A program made the position numbers and the translations under genes. Under the pieces are notes generated by a model that searched no databases, was not told the DNA's origin, and saw only the letters and a program-made list of their open reading frames with translations. Of a DNA stretch of 6,113 nt, positions 1-5,991 are shown in pieces. The first letter of the stretch is position 1, and each line of letters opens with the position of its first letter. Source of the DNA: Actinomycetota bacterium (GTDB lineage Bacteria; Actinomycetota; CADDZG01; JAHWKV01); the NCBI GenBank assembly GCA_019347725.1, contig JAHWKV010000069.1:1-6113 (forward strand). The letters are read 5' to 3'.

Positions 1-1160
1 TGGAGGCGATCGACGCATGGCCGGTCAACATAGCGTTACTGGGCAAGGGAAACACCACCTCTGCCGACGCCATCTGGGAGCAGCTGCGGGCCGGAGCCTC
101 CGGGCTGAAGTTGCACGAGGATTGGGGCACCACCCCGGCCGTCATCGACGCTTGCCTGAGCGTGGCCGACGTGGCCGGCGTGCAAGTGGCGGTGCACACC
201 GACACTTTGAATGAAGCCGGTTTTGTCGAAGACACCATCGCCGCGGTAGCGGGTCGCAGCATCCATGCCTATCACACCGAGGGAGCCGGCGGCGGGCACG
301 CTCCCGACATAATCACCGTTGCCGGTCAGCCCAACTTCTTGCCATCGTCGACCAACCCGACCCGGCCCCACACCGTAAACACCATCGACGAGCACTTCGA
401 CATGCTGATGGTCTGCCACCACCTCAACCCCGCAGTGCCGGAGGACCTGGCCTTTGCCGAGAGCCGGATCCGGCCATCCACGATCGCCGCCGAGGATGTC
501 CTGCACGACATGGGCGCCATCTCCATGATCGGCTCGGACTCCCAGGCCATGGGCCGAATTGCGGAGGTGGTGCTGCGAACCTGGCAAACCGCCCACTGCA
601 TGAAGGCGCGCCGGGGAGCGCTGGCCGGGGACGGACCCGCGGACAATCACCGAGCGAGGCGCTACGTCGCCAAATACACGATCTGTCCGGCCGTGGCGCA
701 CGGCCTGGAAGCCGAGGTCGGCTCGGTGGCGAGCGGCAAGCTGGCGGATCTGGTGCTGTGGGACCCGGCGTTTTTCGGCGTGCGACCCCACGTTGTGATT
801 AAGGGCGGGATGATCGCCTGGGGCGCCATGGGGGATGCGAACGCTTCGATCCCGACACCGCAGCCGGTGCTGCCGCGGCCTATGTTCGGCGCCTACGGCG
901 TGGCCGCCGGCAATACCAGCGTCGCGTTCGTTGCACCGGCAGCCGTGGAGGAGGGGATTGCCGAAGCCCTGCAACTAAATCACCGGGTGGTACCGGTCGC
1001 CGGAGTACGGACCCGGGGCAAGGCCGACATGCCGGAAAACGATTCCATGCCTGAGATCACCGTGGATCCGGATACCTTCACAGTAACTATCGACGGACAG
1101 GTAGTCGACGCCGACCCGGCGGCCGAGCTACCGATGGCCCAGCGGTACTTCCTCTTTTGA
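1..1160 (+). CDS. ureC: Urease subunit alpha (catalytic), 5'-truncated by window edge
   Basis: This is the nickel-dependent catalytic subunit of urease, which hydrolyses urea to ammonia and carbamate in the cytoplasm. The reading frame is already open at the left edge (first whole codon at 3) and gives 385 residues. By comparison with the 567-residue Klebsiella UreC, about 181 N-terminal residues are missing, including the first two nickel-binding histidines (the HxH motif). The rest is intact and easily recognised. GLKLHEDWG holds the lysine that is carbamylated to bridge the two nickels (codon 108-110, family K217). [11 protein letters not shown] holds the H246 equivalent, and [12 protein letters not shown] the H272 equivalent. 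MVCHH holds the flap Cys319 and His320 equivalents, and GSDSQAMGR the Asp360 equivalent. The protein ends in the hallmark [10 protein letters not shown]. All spacings match the family, so it should be functional. Its TGA overlaps the ureF ATG. Identification is certain; only the N-terminus is unseen. Confidence 0.98.
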   Translation, partial: EAIDAWPVNIALLGKGNTTSADAIWEQLRAGASGLKLHEDWGTTPAVIDACLSVADVAGVQVAVHTDTLNEAGFVEDTIAAVAGRSIHAYHTEGAGGGHAPDIITVAGQPNFLPSSTNPTRPHTVNTIDEHFDMLMVCHHLNPAVPEDLAFAESRIRPSTIAAEDVLHDMGAISMIGSDSQAMGRIAEVVLRTWQTAHCMKARRGALAGDGPADNHRARRYVAKYTICPAVAHGLEAEVGSVASGKLADLVLWDPAFFGVRPHVVIKGGMIAWGAMGDANASIPTPQPVLPRPMFGAYGVAAGNTSVAFVAPAAVEEGIAEALQLNHRVVPVAGVRTRGKADMPENDSMPEITVDPDTFTVTIDGQVVDADPAAELPMAQRYFLF

Positions 1161-1828
1161 TGGACGGTCCCCCGGTCAACGCCATGCTGCTGGCCGACGG
1201 AAGGTTTCCGGCCGGCGGCCACGCCCATTCGGGGGGAATGGAAAGCGCGGTCGCCGCCGGTCGGGTCACCGACATCGACTCGCTGGCCCGGTTCCTGCGC
1301 GGCCGGCTGTCCACCGCGGGCTTAAGCGCGGCTGCCCTTGCGGCCGCGGCCAGCGTCGAGGATGCCGACTGGCGCGCGCTGGACACGGAAGCCGACGCCC
1401 GTACCCCGTCGGCGGCCGTGCGCTGGGCATCCCGGCGCCAGGGCAAGCAACTGATCCGTACCGCCAAGCACCTGTGGCCGGGGCGGCTGGACGTCCTGGC
1501 CGGGCAGATCCCTCAAGGTCCGCACCACCCCGTAGCCATGGGCGCCGCGGTGGCCGCCGCCGGTTTAGGGGCCGCCGACGCGGCCCGGTGTACGGCGTTC
1601 AACGCAGTAGCCGGACCTGCCGGCGCCGCGGTGCGGCTACTGGGGATCGACCCGGTACAGGTACACGGACTCCTGGCGGAGCTTGCAGAAGCGATCGAAC
1701 AGGTGGTCGAACCAGCCGCCGCGTGTGCTGCCGGCGAAATCGACATTCTGCCCTGCCCGGGATCAGTGTTACTCGATCTGTTCGGCGAACAACATGCGAT
1801 CTCGGAGGTGAAGCTCTTTGCGTCATGA
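1160..1828 (+). CDS. ureF: Urease accessory protein UreF
   Basis: UreF is a urease maturation chaperone. It binds UreD on apo-urease and recruits UreG, gating GTP-dependent nickel insertion. The 222-residue length is normal for the family. The N-terminal signature [20 protein letters not shown] (residues 10-29) is the actinobacterial version of the UreF LxDSxxPTGxFxHSxGLE motif. The rest is Ala-rich and helical, as expected of this all-alpha protein, and ends SEVKLFAS like relatives. I chose ATG at 1160 because it shares its A with the ureC stop (TGATG), a typical translational-coupling arrangement with no separate Shine-Dalgarno. A TTG one codon earlier (1157) is possible but less likely. 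The 3' end overlaps ureG by 11 nt. Confidence 0.95.
   Translation: MDGPPVNAMLLADGRFPAGGHAHSGGMESAVAAGRVTDIDSLARFLRGRLSTAGLSAAALAAAASVEDADWRALDTEADARTPSAAVRWASRRQGKQLIRTAKHLWPGRLDVLAGQIPQGPHHPVAMGAAVAAAGLGAADAARCTAFNAVAGPAGAAVRLLGIDPVQVHGLLAELAEAIEQVVEPAAACAAGEIDILPCPGSVLLDLFGEQHAISEVKLFAS
1804..1808 (+). promoter_or_regulatory. Ribosome binding site for ureG
   Basis: A GGAGG lies inside the end of ureF, 9 nt before the TTG at 1818. It helps settle the ureG start. An in-frame TGA at 1809-1811 rules out anything further upstream, and the ATG at 1825 is in another frame. Confidence 0.75.
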
Positions 1829-2459
1829 ACCCAAGCGGCCCCTGCGGGTCGGTGTAGGAGGACCGGTCGGAAGCGGCAAAACCGCGCTGGTAGCCGCTCT
1901 GTGCCGGTCGCTGGCGGAGCAGTTCAACATAGCGGTCGTTACCAACGATATCTACACGACCGAGGATGCGGACTTCCTCAAGAAGCAAGGGGTGCTCGAA
2001 TCCGAACGCATCAGCGCGGTCCAGACCGGCTGCTGTCCGCATACCGCCATCCGGGACGACATCTCCGAAAACCTAGAGGCCGTCGAAGAGCTGGAGATAC
2101 GGTTTGCGCCGCTGGATCTGGTGCTTCTGGAAAGCGGCGGCGACAACCTCACAGCCACGTTCAGCCAGGGGCTAGTGGACCGGCAGATCTTTGTGCTGGA
2201 TGTCTCAGGAGGCGACAAGGTCCCCCGTAAAGGCGGCCCGAGCGTGACCCTCGCCGACCTGCTGGTGATCAACAAGATCGACCTCGCTCCATTGGTGGGG
2301 GCGGACCTGGAGGTCATGCGCCGGGATTCGATCGCCCAGCGGGGTGAGAGGCCTATGGCCTTTTGCGCGCTGAACAGGCCCGGCGGAGCAAGCGAAATAG
2401 TCGAGTGGCTTATCGGCCAAGTCTCAACCTGGGCCGGACCATCTCCGGCCCCGCTCTAA
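1818..2459 (+). CDS. ureG: Urease accessory GTPase UreG
   Basis: UreG is a SIMIBI-class GTPase that carries nickel to urease and releases it on GTP hydrolysis. The protein has 213 residues, normal for UreG. In order it shows Walker A GPVGSGKT (15-22), [15 protein letters not shown] (40-54), the metal-binding Cys-Pro-His motif (73-75) that binds nickel at the dimer interface, [13 protein letters not shown] (104-116), [12 protein letters not shown] (130-141) and the guanine-specificity motif NKID (152-155). The start is TTG, preceded by GGAGG at good spacing, with an in-frame stop three codons upstream, so no ATG alternative retains the Walker A motif. Translation is probably coupled to ureF through the 11-nt overlap. 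One oddity: the residue before Cys73 is also Cys, where most UreGs have Gly (GGCPH becomes GCCPH). This could add a thiol beside the nickel site. Confidence 0.97.
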   Translation: MRHEPKRPLRVGVGGPVGSGKTALVAALCRSLAEQFNIAVVTNDIYTTEDADFLKKQGVLESERISAVQTGCCPHTAIRDDISENLEAVEELEIRFAPLDLVLLESGGDNLTATFSQGLVDRQIFVLDVSGGDKVPRKGGPSVTLADLLVINKIDLAPLVGADLEVMRRDSIAQRGERPMAFCALNRPGGASEIVEWLIGQVSTWAGPSPAPL

Positions 2460-2468
2460 CCAAGCCCC

Positions 2469-3218
2469 GTGCGTTCCAGCAGCCACGTCGTAGCCGAACT
2501 CGCCGGCGGTATAACCCGGCTCACGCATCTGCGGTCCGAGGCCCCCGTTTTGCTTAAGCGCACGCCGCAAGGCCTTTATCTGATAGGCGGCGCAGCCGGG
2601 CCGCTCGGAGGCGACGATGCCCGCTTACGAGTTGAGGTAGGGCCGGGAGCGCGCCTGGACGTGCACAGCACCGCAGCCACCCTGGCACTGCCCGGATGCA
2701 GCGGAGGGGCGTCCCGCCTACGAATCGAGGTCGCGGTGGCGGAAGGCGCCGAGCTGAGGTGGCTGACCGAGCCCACCATCCTGGCCAAGGGATGTAACCA
2801 CCGTATCCGCACGAGGCTGGACACAGACGAGACGGCCTTGGTGATATGGCGGGAGGAACTGATCCTGGGCCGCCACGGCGAAAGGCCGGGGTCGGCTTCC
2901 AGCCGGATGGATTGCTGCGTCGGCGGCAAACCCGTCTACCGCAGCGAGCAAATAGTCGGAGATGAGTCTCCAGGGTGGGACGGCCCGGCCGTGTTCGGCG
3001 ACGCCAAAGCGGCCGGCAACCTGCTCGTGGTGGATCCGGGAATGGCGACCAAGCCGATAACACCGGCAATCTTGGGTGATACCGCCGCGATTATGCCGCT
3101 AGCCGGACCGGCCGGGCTGGCCACCGCACTGGCCGGTAACTCCATCATGTTGCGAGACTACCTAAACGATGGGCTGCGCCATCTGACCTCAGAGCGCAGA
3201 ACGCAACTGAGCGCTTAG
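2469..3218 (+). CDS. ureD: Urease accessory protein UreD
   Basis: UreD (called UreH in some organisms) is the scaffold chaperone that binds apo-urease directly and, with UreF and UreG, forms the activation complex through which nickel passes. The 249-residue protein is beta-rich and shows the family pattern: PLGGDD (45-50), the DVHSTAATLALPG strand (64-76), LTEPTILAKG (99-108), the WREELILGRHGE segment (127-138) and a GGKPVYRSEQ strand (152-161). Last position in the cluster is typical of actinobacteria. The start is GTG at 2469, 9 nt after the ureG stop. I see no Shine-Dalgarno, so reinitiation by ribosomes finishing ureG is likely. The frame is the same as ureG, with only the TAA at 2457 and three codons between them. 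UreD is poorly conserved, but motifs plus position make the call firm. Confidence 0.93.
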   Translation: MRSSSHVVAELAGGITRLTHLRSEAPVLLKRTPQGLYLIGGAAGPLGGDDARLRVEVGPGARLDVHSTAATLALPGCSGGASRLRIEVAVAEGAELRWLTEPTILAKGCNHRIRTRLDTDETALVIWREELILGRHGERPGSASSRMDCCVGGKPVYRSEQIVGDESPGWDGPAVFGDAKAAGNLLVVDPGMATKPITPAILGDTAAIMPLAGPAGLATALAGNSIMLRDYLNDGLRHLTSERRTQLSA

Positions 3219-3220
3219 GT

Positions 3221-3397
3221 CTACGGCAGAACTCGAAAACTCAATGGTAAGCGGTTCGGCCCCTCCATCCGCTCGGTCTTCGAGCCGGCCTTGCGCATAA
3301 ACAGGATGCGGGACTGCTCAGGTAGTCGCACGAGAAAAGGCAACTTAACGCCGTTAACCTGACGAGCTAACCGCCAATGCCAAGCTGAACTGAGCAT
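3221..3397 (-). CDS. Possible small ORF, 58 aa, unrecognised (weak candidate)
   Basis: This covers most of the 3219-3434 gap between ureD and the next + strand gene. Seen: an ATG at 3397 opens 58 codons ending in TAG at 3221-3223, two bases beyond the convergent ureD stop. The product is basic with short hydrophobic stretches (LPFLVRLPEQSRILFMRK) and resembles no family I know. No Shine-Dalgarno precedes the ATG, but a TAGTCT hexamer 7 nt upstream fits the TANNNT -10 consensus for a leaderless message. The frame also stays open upstream to an ATG at 3481, but that extension lies antisense to the 29-aa gene and is probably not real. The gap is less GC-rich than its surroundings, so it may simply be non-coding. 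I see no convincing terminator for the urease operon in it. Confidence 0.25.
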   Translation of the reverse strand: MLSSAWHWRLARQVNGVKLPFLVRLPEQSRILFMRKAGSKTERMEGPNRLPLSFRVLP

Positions 3398-3422
3398 GTC
3401 GGGGAGACTAAGCGTTTCGGGG

Positions 3423-3429
3423 AGGAGGT
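3423..3429 (+). promoter_or_regulatory. Strong Shine-Dalgarno for the 29-aa gene
   Basis: AGGAGGT is a near-perfect match to the anti-SD of 16S rRNA and lies 5 nt before the ATG at 3435. It is the best SD-like site at any start in this window and is the main reason to believe the short gene after it. I found no clear promoter between ureD and this site. A TAACCT at 3355-3360 fits the actinobacterial -10 pattern but has no good -35 partner. Confidence 0.75.
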
Positions 3430-3434
3430 AGTAG

Positions 3435-3524
3435 ATGGCTTTAGGCCCGATGGAGATTCTCGTACTGTTTGCCGTGTTCATAGCCGCAGTAGCTTTGATC
3501 GCCTGGCTGATAAACCAGTTCTAG
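3435..3524 (+). CDS. 29-aa single-span membrane miniprotein, unknown function
   Basis: The ORF has 29 codons plus TAG, reading MALGPMEILVLFAVFIAAVA then LIAWLINQF. It has a short polar start with one acidic residue (Glu7), then a continuous hydrophobic span from about Ile8 to Ile26 and an Asn-Gln-Phe end, as expected for one transmembrane helix. The GPMEI start resembles the N-termini of TatA/TatB-family proteins. However, the FG-x-x-(K/R)-LP hinge and the amphipathic helix that define those proteins are absent, so I do not call it Tat. It is also unlike KdpF or other miniproteins I can recall. A near-perfect SD precedes it, it lies downstream of ureD on the same strand, and it ends 6 nt before the convergent VOC gene. 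It could be the last cistron of the urease transcript or have its own promoter in the 216-nt gap. Coding status is likely; function is unknown. Confidence 0.62.
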   Translation: MALGPMEILVLFAVFIAAVALIAWLINQF

Positions 3525-3530
3525 TAGGAC

Positions 3531-3863
3531 TTACCGTTCGGTCAGGCCGAAGGGACTTCCTTCCGAGTCCCGGCAGATTGCCCACTTGTCGCCTGGATGA
3601 ATAATCGAGCCGCCCAGCTTGGGAATCCTGTCCAGAGCGGCAGAAAGATCTGAGACCTTCAAATAGGGAATCGACACGGTATCGCCCGGACCCTTGCCCC
3701 GTTCGTGTAGACCAAATTCGGCGCCACCGGTATGGGTCTGCCAACCCTCCCCCTCCTCCGAGGAGCGGCCGGTGAGCTCGACGCCCAACACCTCGGACCA
3801 GAATCGCTGCGCCCGGTCCGGGTCATCGGCGGGGAACTCAATGAGCGAGACGGGTGAAGTCAT
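3531..3863 (-). CDS. VOC family protein (glyoxalase/bleomycin-resistance fold)
   Basis: A small single-domain protein of the vicinal-oxygen-chelate superfamily, 110 residues. Members include metal-dependent glyoxalases, dioxygenases and antibiotic-binding proteins, so the substrate cannot be told. Seen: the first beta-alpha-beta unit with VSLIEFPADDPDRAQRFWSE (5-24), a middle strand GGAEFGLHERG (46-56), and the second unit with SIPYLKVSDLSAALDRI (64-80), LGGSIIHP (83-90) and the common ending RDSEGSPFGL (98-107). Glu9 and Glu101 sit where VOC proteins often place acidic metal ligands. I prefer the ATG at 3863, which forms an ATGA overlap with the stop of the preceding gene and places the domain right at the N-terminus, as in relatives. 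An ATG at 3881 would add six residues (MATRRP) and has a GGGAG 11 nt upstream, so it remains possible. Expression is probably coupled to the 152-aa gene upstream. Confidence 0.85.
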   Translation of the reverse strand: MTSPVSLIEFPADDPDRAQRFWSEVLGVELTGRSSEEGEGWQTHTGGAEFGLHERGKGPGDTVSIPYLKVSDLSAALDRIPKLGGSIIHPGDKWAICRDSEGSPFGLTER

Positions 3864-4318
3864 CGGGCGTCGGGTGGCCATTTGATGGCGGACTCCCTCG
3901 GGGACGGTTGAGAGGCGGGCGAAGGAACGGACGCCACGAACTTGACCGGAGGTTTCTGCTCATCGGCCGGCTTTGTGGCCCGGGAAACTGGGGTGGGATG
4001 GGACTGCGCCGTGTTCAGCACCTCGGTGGAGACCGAGCTGATCGCCTGCAAGACCGAACGACCTGTAGTGGAGGCTGCGAGCTTTTCCGCCCACGGCTTG
4101 GCTACCGATGCAATCACCGGGTTAACAGCAGGGTTGACGCTTAGTTGACGCGCTGGGGCCGGCTCCCGGGGAGCAACTGCCGACTTCGACCCCGCCGAGG
4201 GAGCCCGCGCATTTTTGGCCGCGGCAACAGCCCTCTTGGCCCCACTCAAGGCGATTCGCCGGGTCGTGGGGTTGGCAATCAAGGCTTTGATCGTGTCCCT
4301 GCTGACGGGAGAAGGCAT
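3860..4318 (-). CDS. Basic Ala/Pro-rich protein, 152 aa, unknown function
   Basis: I do not recognise a family. The protein has 152 residues rich in Ala, Pro, Ser, Lys and Arg. The N-terminal 35 residues can form a basic amphipathic helix (TIKALIANPTTRRIALSGAK, then RAVAAAKNAR). A Pro-rich linker follows (about 38-62), then a second likely helical segment (VIASVAKPWAEKLAASTTGR, 68-87, then SVLQAISSVSTEVLNTA), and a Pro-rich, probably disordered tail. There is no signal peptide or membrane span. Such composition occurs in nucleoid-associated or scaffolding proteins, but that is only a guess. The ATG at 4318 has no Shine-Dalgarno. Instead a TAACAT -10 hexamer ends 6 nt before it, suggesting transcription starts at the ATG itself. 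The stop overlaps the VOC ATG as ATGA, supporting a two-gene operon and this strand rather than the shorter opposite-strand ORFs. Confidence 0.6.
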   Translation of the reverse strand: MPSPVSRDTIKALIANPTTRRIALSGAKRAVAAAKNARAPSAGSKSAVAPREPAPARQLSVNPAVNPVIASVAKPWAEKLAASTTGRSVLQAISSVSTEVLNTAQSHPTPVSRATKPADEQKPPVKFVASVPSPASQPSPRESAIKWPPDAR

Positions 4319-4324
4319 GCCGCT

Positions 4325-4330
4325 ATGTTA
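4325..4330 (-). promoter_or_regulatory. Putative -10 element for a leaderless transcript
   Basis: Read on the minus strand the hexamer is TAACAT, matching the actinobacterial TANNNT -10 consensus. Six bases separate it from the A of the ATG at 4318, so the predicted transcription start is the first base of the start codon. This explains why that gene has no Shine-Dalgarno. I see no clear -35, which is common for such promoters. Confidence 0.45.
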
Positions 4331-4382
4331 ACTCGCCGTCTGCGGTTACGACGACGCGAGCTCTCGGTGCGATCGGCGTCCA

Positions 4383-4419
4383 GGTGGTCACCGGGGCCGC
4401 GGGGCTGCCCCGGACCACC
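4383..4419 (-). terminator. GC-rich hairpin after imuB, likely terminator
   Basis: An inverted repeat with arms GGTGGT..CCGGGGC and GCCCCGG/ACCACC can form a 13-bp stem (7 bp, a 2-nt CA bulge, 6 bp) around a 9-nt loop. It begins 6 nt past the imuB stop codon. There is no T-run after it on the minus strand, so it would be a tail-less terminator of the kind proposed for high-GC bacteria, or a 3'-end stabilising structure. It also insulates the promoter of the next minus-strand gene from imuB read-through. Confidence 0.6.
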
Positions 4420-4425
4420 GCTTTA

Positions 4426-5991
4426 TCAGTCATAACTCGCTTCCAGCCACCAGCGGTCCTGCTCGAAGGCGAGCAGATGGGCTGAGTCATCCGAGCAGGC
4501 GACCTGCAGCCTGGACAGGCGGCGGTGGACGCTGGTGTCCCACCATCTCTCGAGTACCGGCCAGGGCCCTGCCCATCCCATCACCCGAAGCCGCCGTCCG
4601 TCGTCAAACACCAAACAATCGGGCTGCGCAGTTAGCCGGTCGCCGCGCACCGCCGCCGGAGCGCCGGCTGCGCCCAGCACTCGAACCACCTCACGGTGGG
4701 AAAAAACCTGCGCCGGAGAGGGGGCCGGGATCATTCCGGGCCAGGGCGCCTCCGGTAGGCGCTGCGGCACCACCGATCGATTGAGCAGGTCGACGCTTCC
4801 GGCAGGTACCAGTTGAAACCGGTCTCCCGGTCCCCTTCCCCCCTTGAATTCCGGGACCACCACGCCCTCGGAACCCAACAGCCCTTCCAGCCGCGCCAAG
4901 CCGCGTGCCGCCCGGCGGCCGGGCTCGGTGTGCCCACCCCAGAAGCTGAGCTGGACGCCCCGATCCGCCCTCACCTCCTCGGGCAGCAAAACCAAACGCA
5001 CCAAAGCGCTTCCGGGGGGTGGGTCCGACGACCCGCTCAACCAGCCGTCCAACTGCCAGCGAACCCGCTCGGCTATCGTCCCGGCGCTGAACCCCTCCTC
5101 CAGACGCCAGGCTCTGGACATCGTCCGGCCGTCCTCGGCTACCGCCTCTATGACCACCCTGCTGCACGCCAGACCCTCCTCCTCTAGGTGGGACGCCAGC
5201 TCATCCGCCAGCCTCTTGCCGGCAAACATCACCATGTCGCACCGCTTGGCAGGTGGATCCAGCTCCTCGGATAGCTCTAACCTGGGTTGGTGCGCCCGCA
5301 GGGTCAGCCGGTGCTCGTCCAACCCGCCGGCCTGCCGGTGCGCGTCCAGGCCATCTTTGCCGAACCGGGTCAAAACATCGGCCGCGGGTAGGCTGGCGAA
5401 AGCTCCCAGCGTCTTGATACCCAGGCGAGTCAAAAGGCTCGATAGCTCTTCCCGATCGAGGAGCGACACCGGCAAGGGCGACAAAAACTCGGCAGAGGCC
5501 CCCGCCGGCACAACCACCGGCCTACCGGCGATCCCGCCGGAAACCCGATGCGCCGCTACCCGGGCCGCGAACAGTCCGTCGGCTATCCCGATGCCGAAGC
5601 ACGCCGGCTGTCCGACGGCTCTCTCCAGCGCCTCACTCACCAGCTCGGCCAGGGTTTGCTCGCCACCGAAAAACCGGGCACAGGACCTGGTGGGGAACAG
5701 GCACATTCCGGGCCGCAGGATCTCCACAAATGGAGTGAACCCATCCAGCGCCAAAAGCACCTTTTCGAACTCCCTGGCTTCGCGCGCCGGATCGGATTTA
5801 AAGATGGTCAGCAATGAACAGCGAGACTCCGCCTCCCGGCGCCTCATGCCGGCGACTATCCCCCGCGATGACGCTCCCGGAGAGGCCACGACTACCCTAT
5901 TGGCTTCGATTACAGCTGCCGGCTGGTCCCGATCGATGCCCGATGCCAGGACCGGCCACCAGGCACACCCCAAATACAGCGCTCGTGTCAA
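4426..5991 (-). CDS. imuB: ImuB, non-catalytic Y-family DNA polymerase-like mutasome protein
   Basis: ImuB is the hub of the damage-induced mutasome: it binds the beta sliding clamp, ImuA' and the error-prone polymerase DnaE2, enabling translesion synthesis. The 521-residue length matches the roughly 525 of the mycobacterial protein. The N-terminal palm is Y-family-like, but the metal-binding acids are gone: LGCAWWPVLA (8-17) replaces the usual DxDxFFAxVE, and ILRPGMCLFP (91-100) replaces the SIDE motif. GIVAGMRRREAESRC (44-58) and LGIKTLGAFASLPAADVLTR (190-209, helix-hairpin-helix region) are family hallmarks. A clamp-binding motif QLSFWG lies at 347-352 (bases 4936-4953), close to QLPLWG of mycobacterial ImuB. 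The C-terminal GWAGPWPVLERWWD (472-485) and RWWLEASYD (513-521) are typical. The start is TTG at 5991, overlapping the upstream stop as TTGA. An in-frame TGA lies 13 codons upstream with no ATG or GTG between, and no clear SD, so coupling is likely. Confidence 0.95.
   Translation of the reverse strand: MTRALYLGCAWWPVLASGIDRDQPAAVIEANRVVVASPGASSRGIVAGMRRREAESRCSLLTIFKSDPAREAREFEKVLLALDGFTPFVEILRPGMCLFPTRSCARFFGGEQTLAELVSEALERAVGQPACFGIGIADGLFAARVAAHRVSGGIAGRPVVVPAGASAEFLSPLPVSLLDREELSSLLTRLGIKTLGAFASLPAADVLTRFGKDGLDAHRQAGGLDEHRLTLRAHQPRLELSEELDPPAKRCDMVMFAGKRLADELASHLEEEGLACSRVVIEAVAEDGRTMSRAWRLEEGFSAGTIAERVRWQLDGWLSGSSDPPPGSALVRLVLLPEEVRADRGVQLSFWGGHTEPGRRAARGLARLEGLLGSEGVVVPEFKGGRGPGDRFQLVPAGSVDLLNRSVVPQRLPEAPWPGMIPAPSPAQVFSHREVVRVLGAAGAPAAVRGDRLTAQPDCLVFDDGRRLRVMGWAGPWPVLERWWDTSVHRRLSRLQVACSDDSAHLLAFEQDRWWLEASYD

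Noticed and set aside
36..974. A 312-codon open frame on the minus strand opposite ureC
   Set aside because: It is a His/Arg/Gly-rich antisense shadow; the + strand encodes intact UreC active-site motifs.
3286..3300. Imperfect hairpin around CGGTCTTCGAGCCGG, considered as the urease operon terminator
   Set aside because: The stem is short and bulged with no T-run, so it is not convincing.
3345..3357. Inverted repeat TTAAC-GCC-GTTAA between ureD and the 29-aa gene
   Set aside because: The arms are only 5 bp and AT-rich; too weak for a terminator and too short to claim as an operator without further copies.
3435..3524. Calling the 29-aa protein TatA or KdpF
   Set aside because: The Tat hinge and amphipathic helix are absent, and the sequence does not match the KdpF pattern; only the first few residues resemble TatA.
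3942..4148. A 68-codon + strand ORF opposite the Ala/Pro-rich gene
   Set aside because: It has no good SD, overlaps the longer minus-strand ORF, and lacks the operon-like ATGA overlap and -10 signal that support the minus strand.
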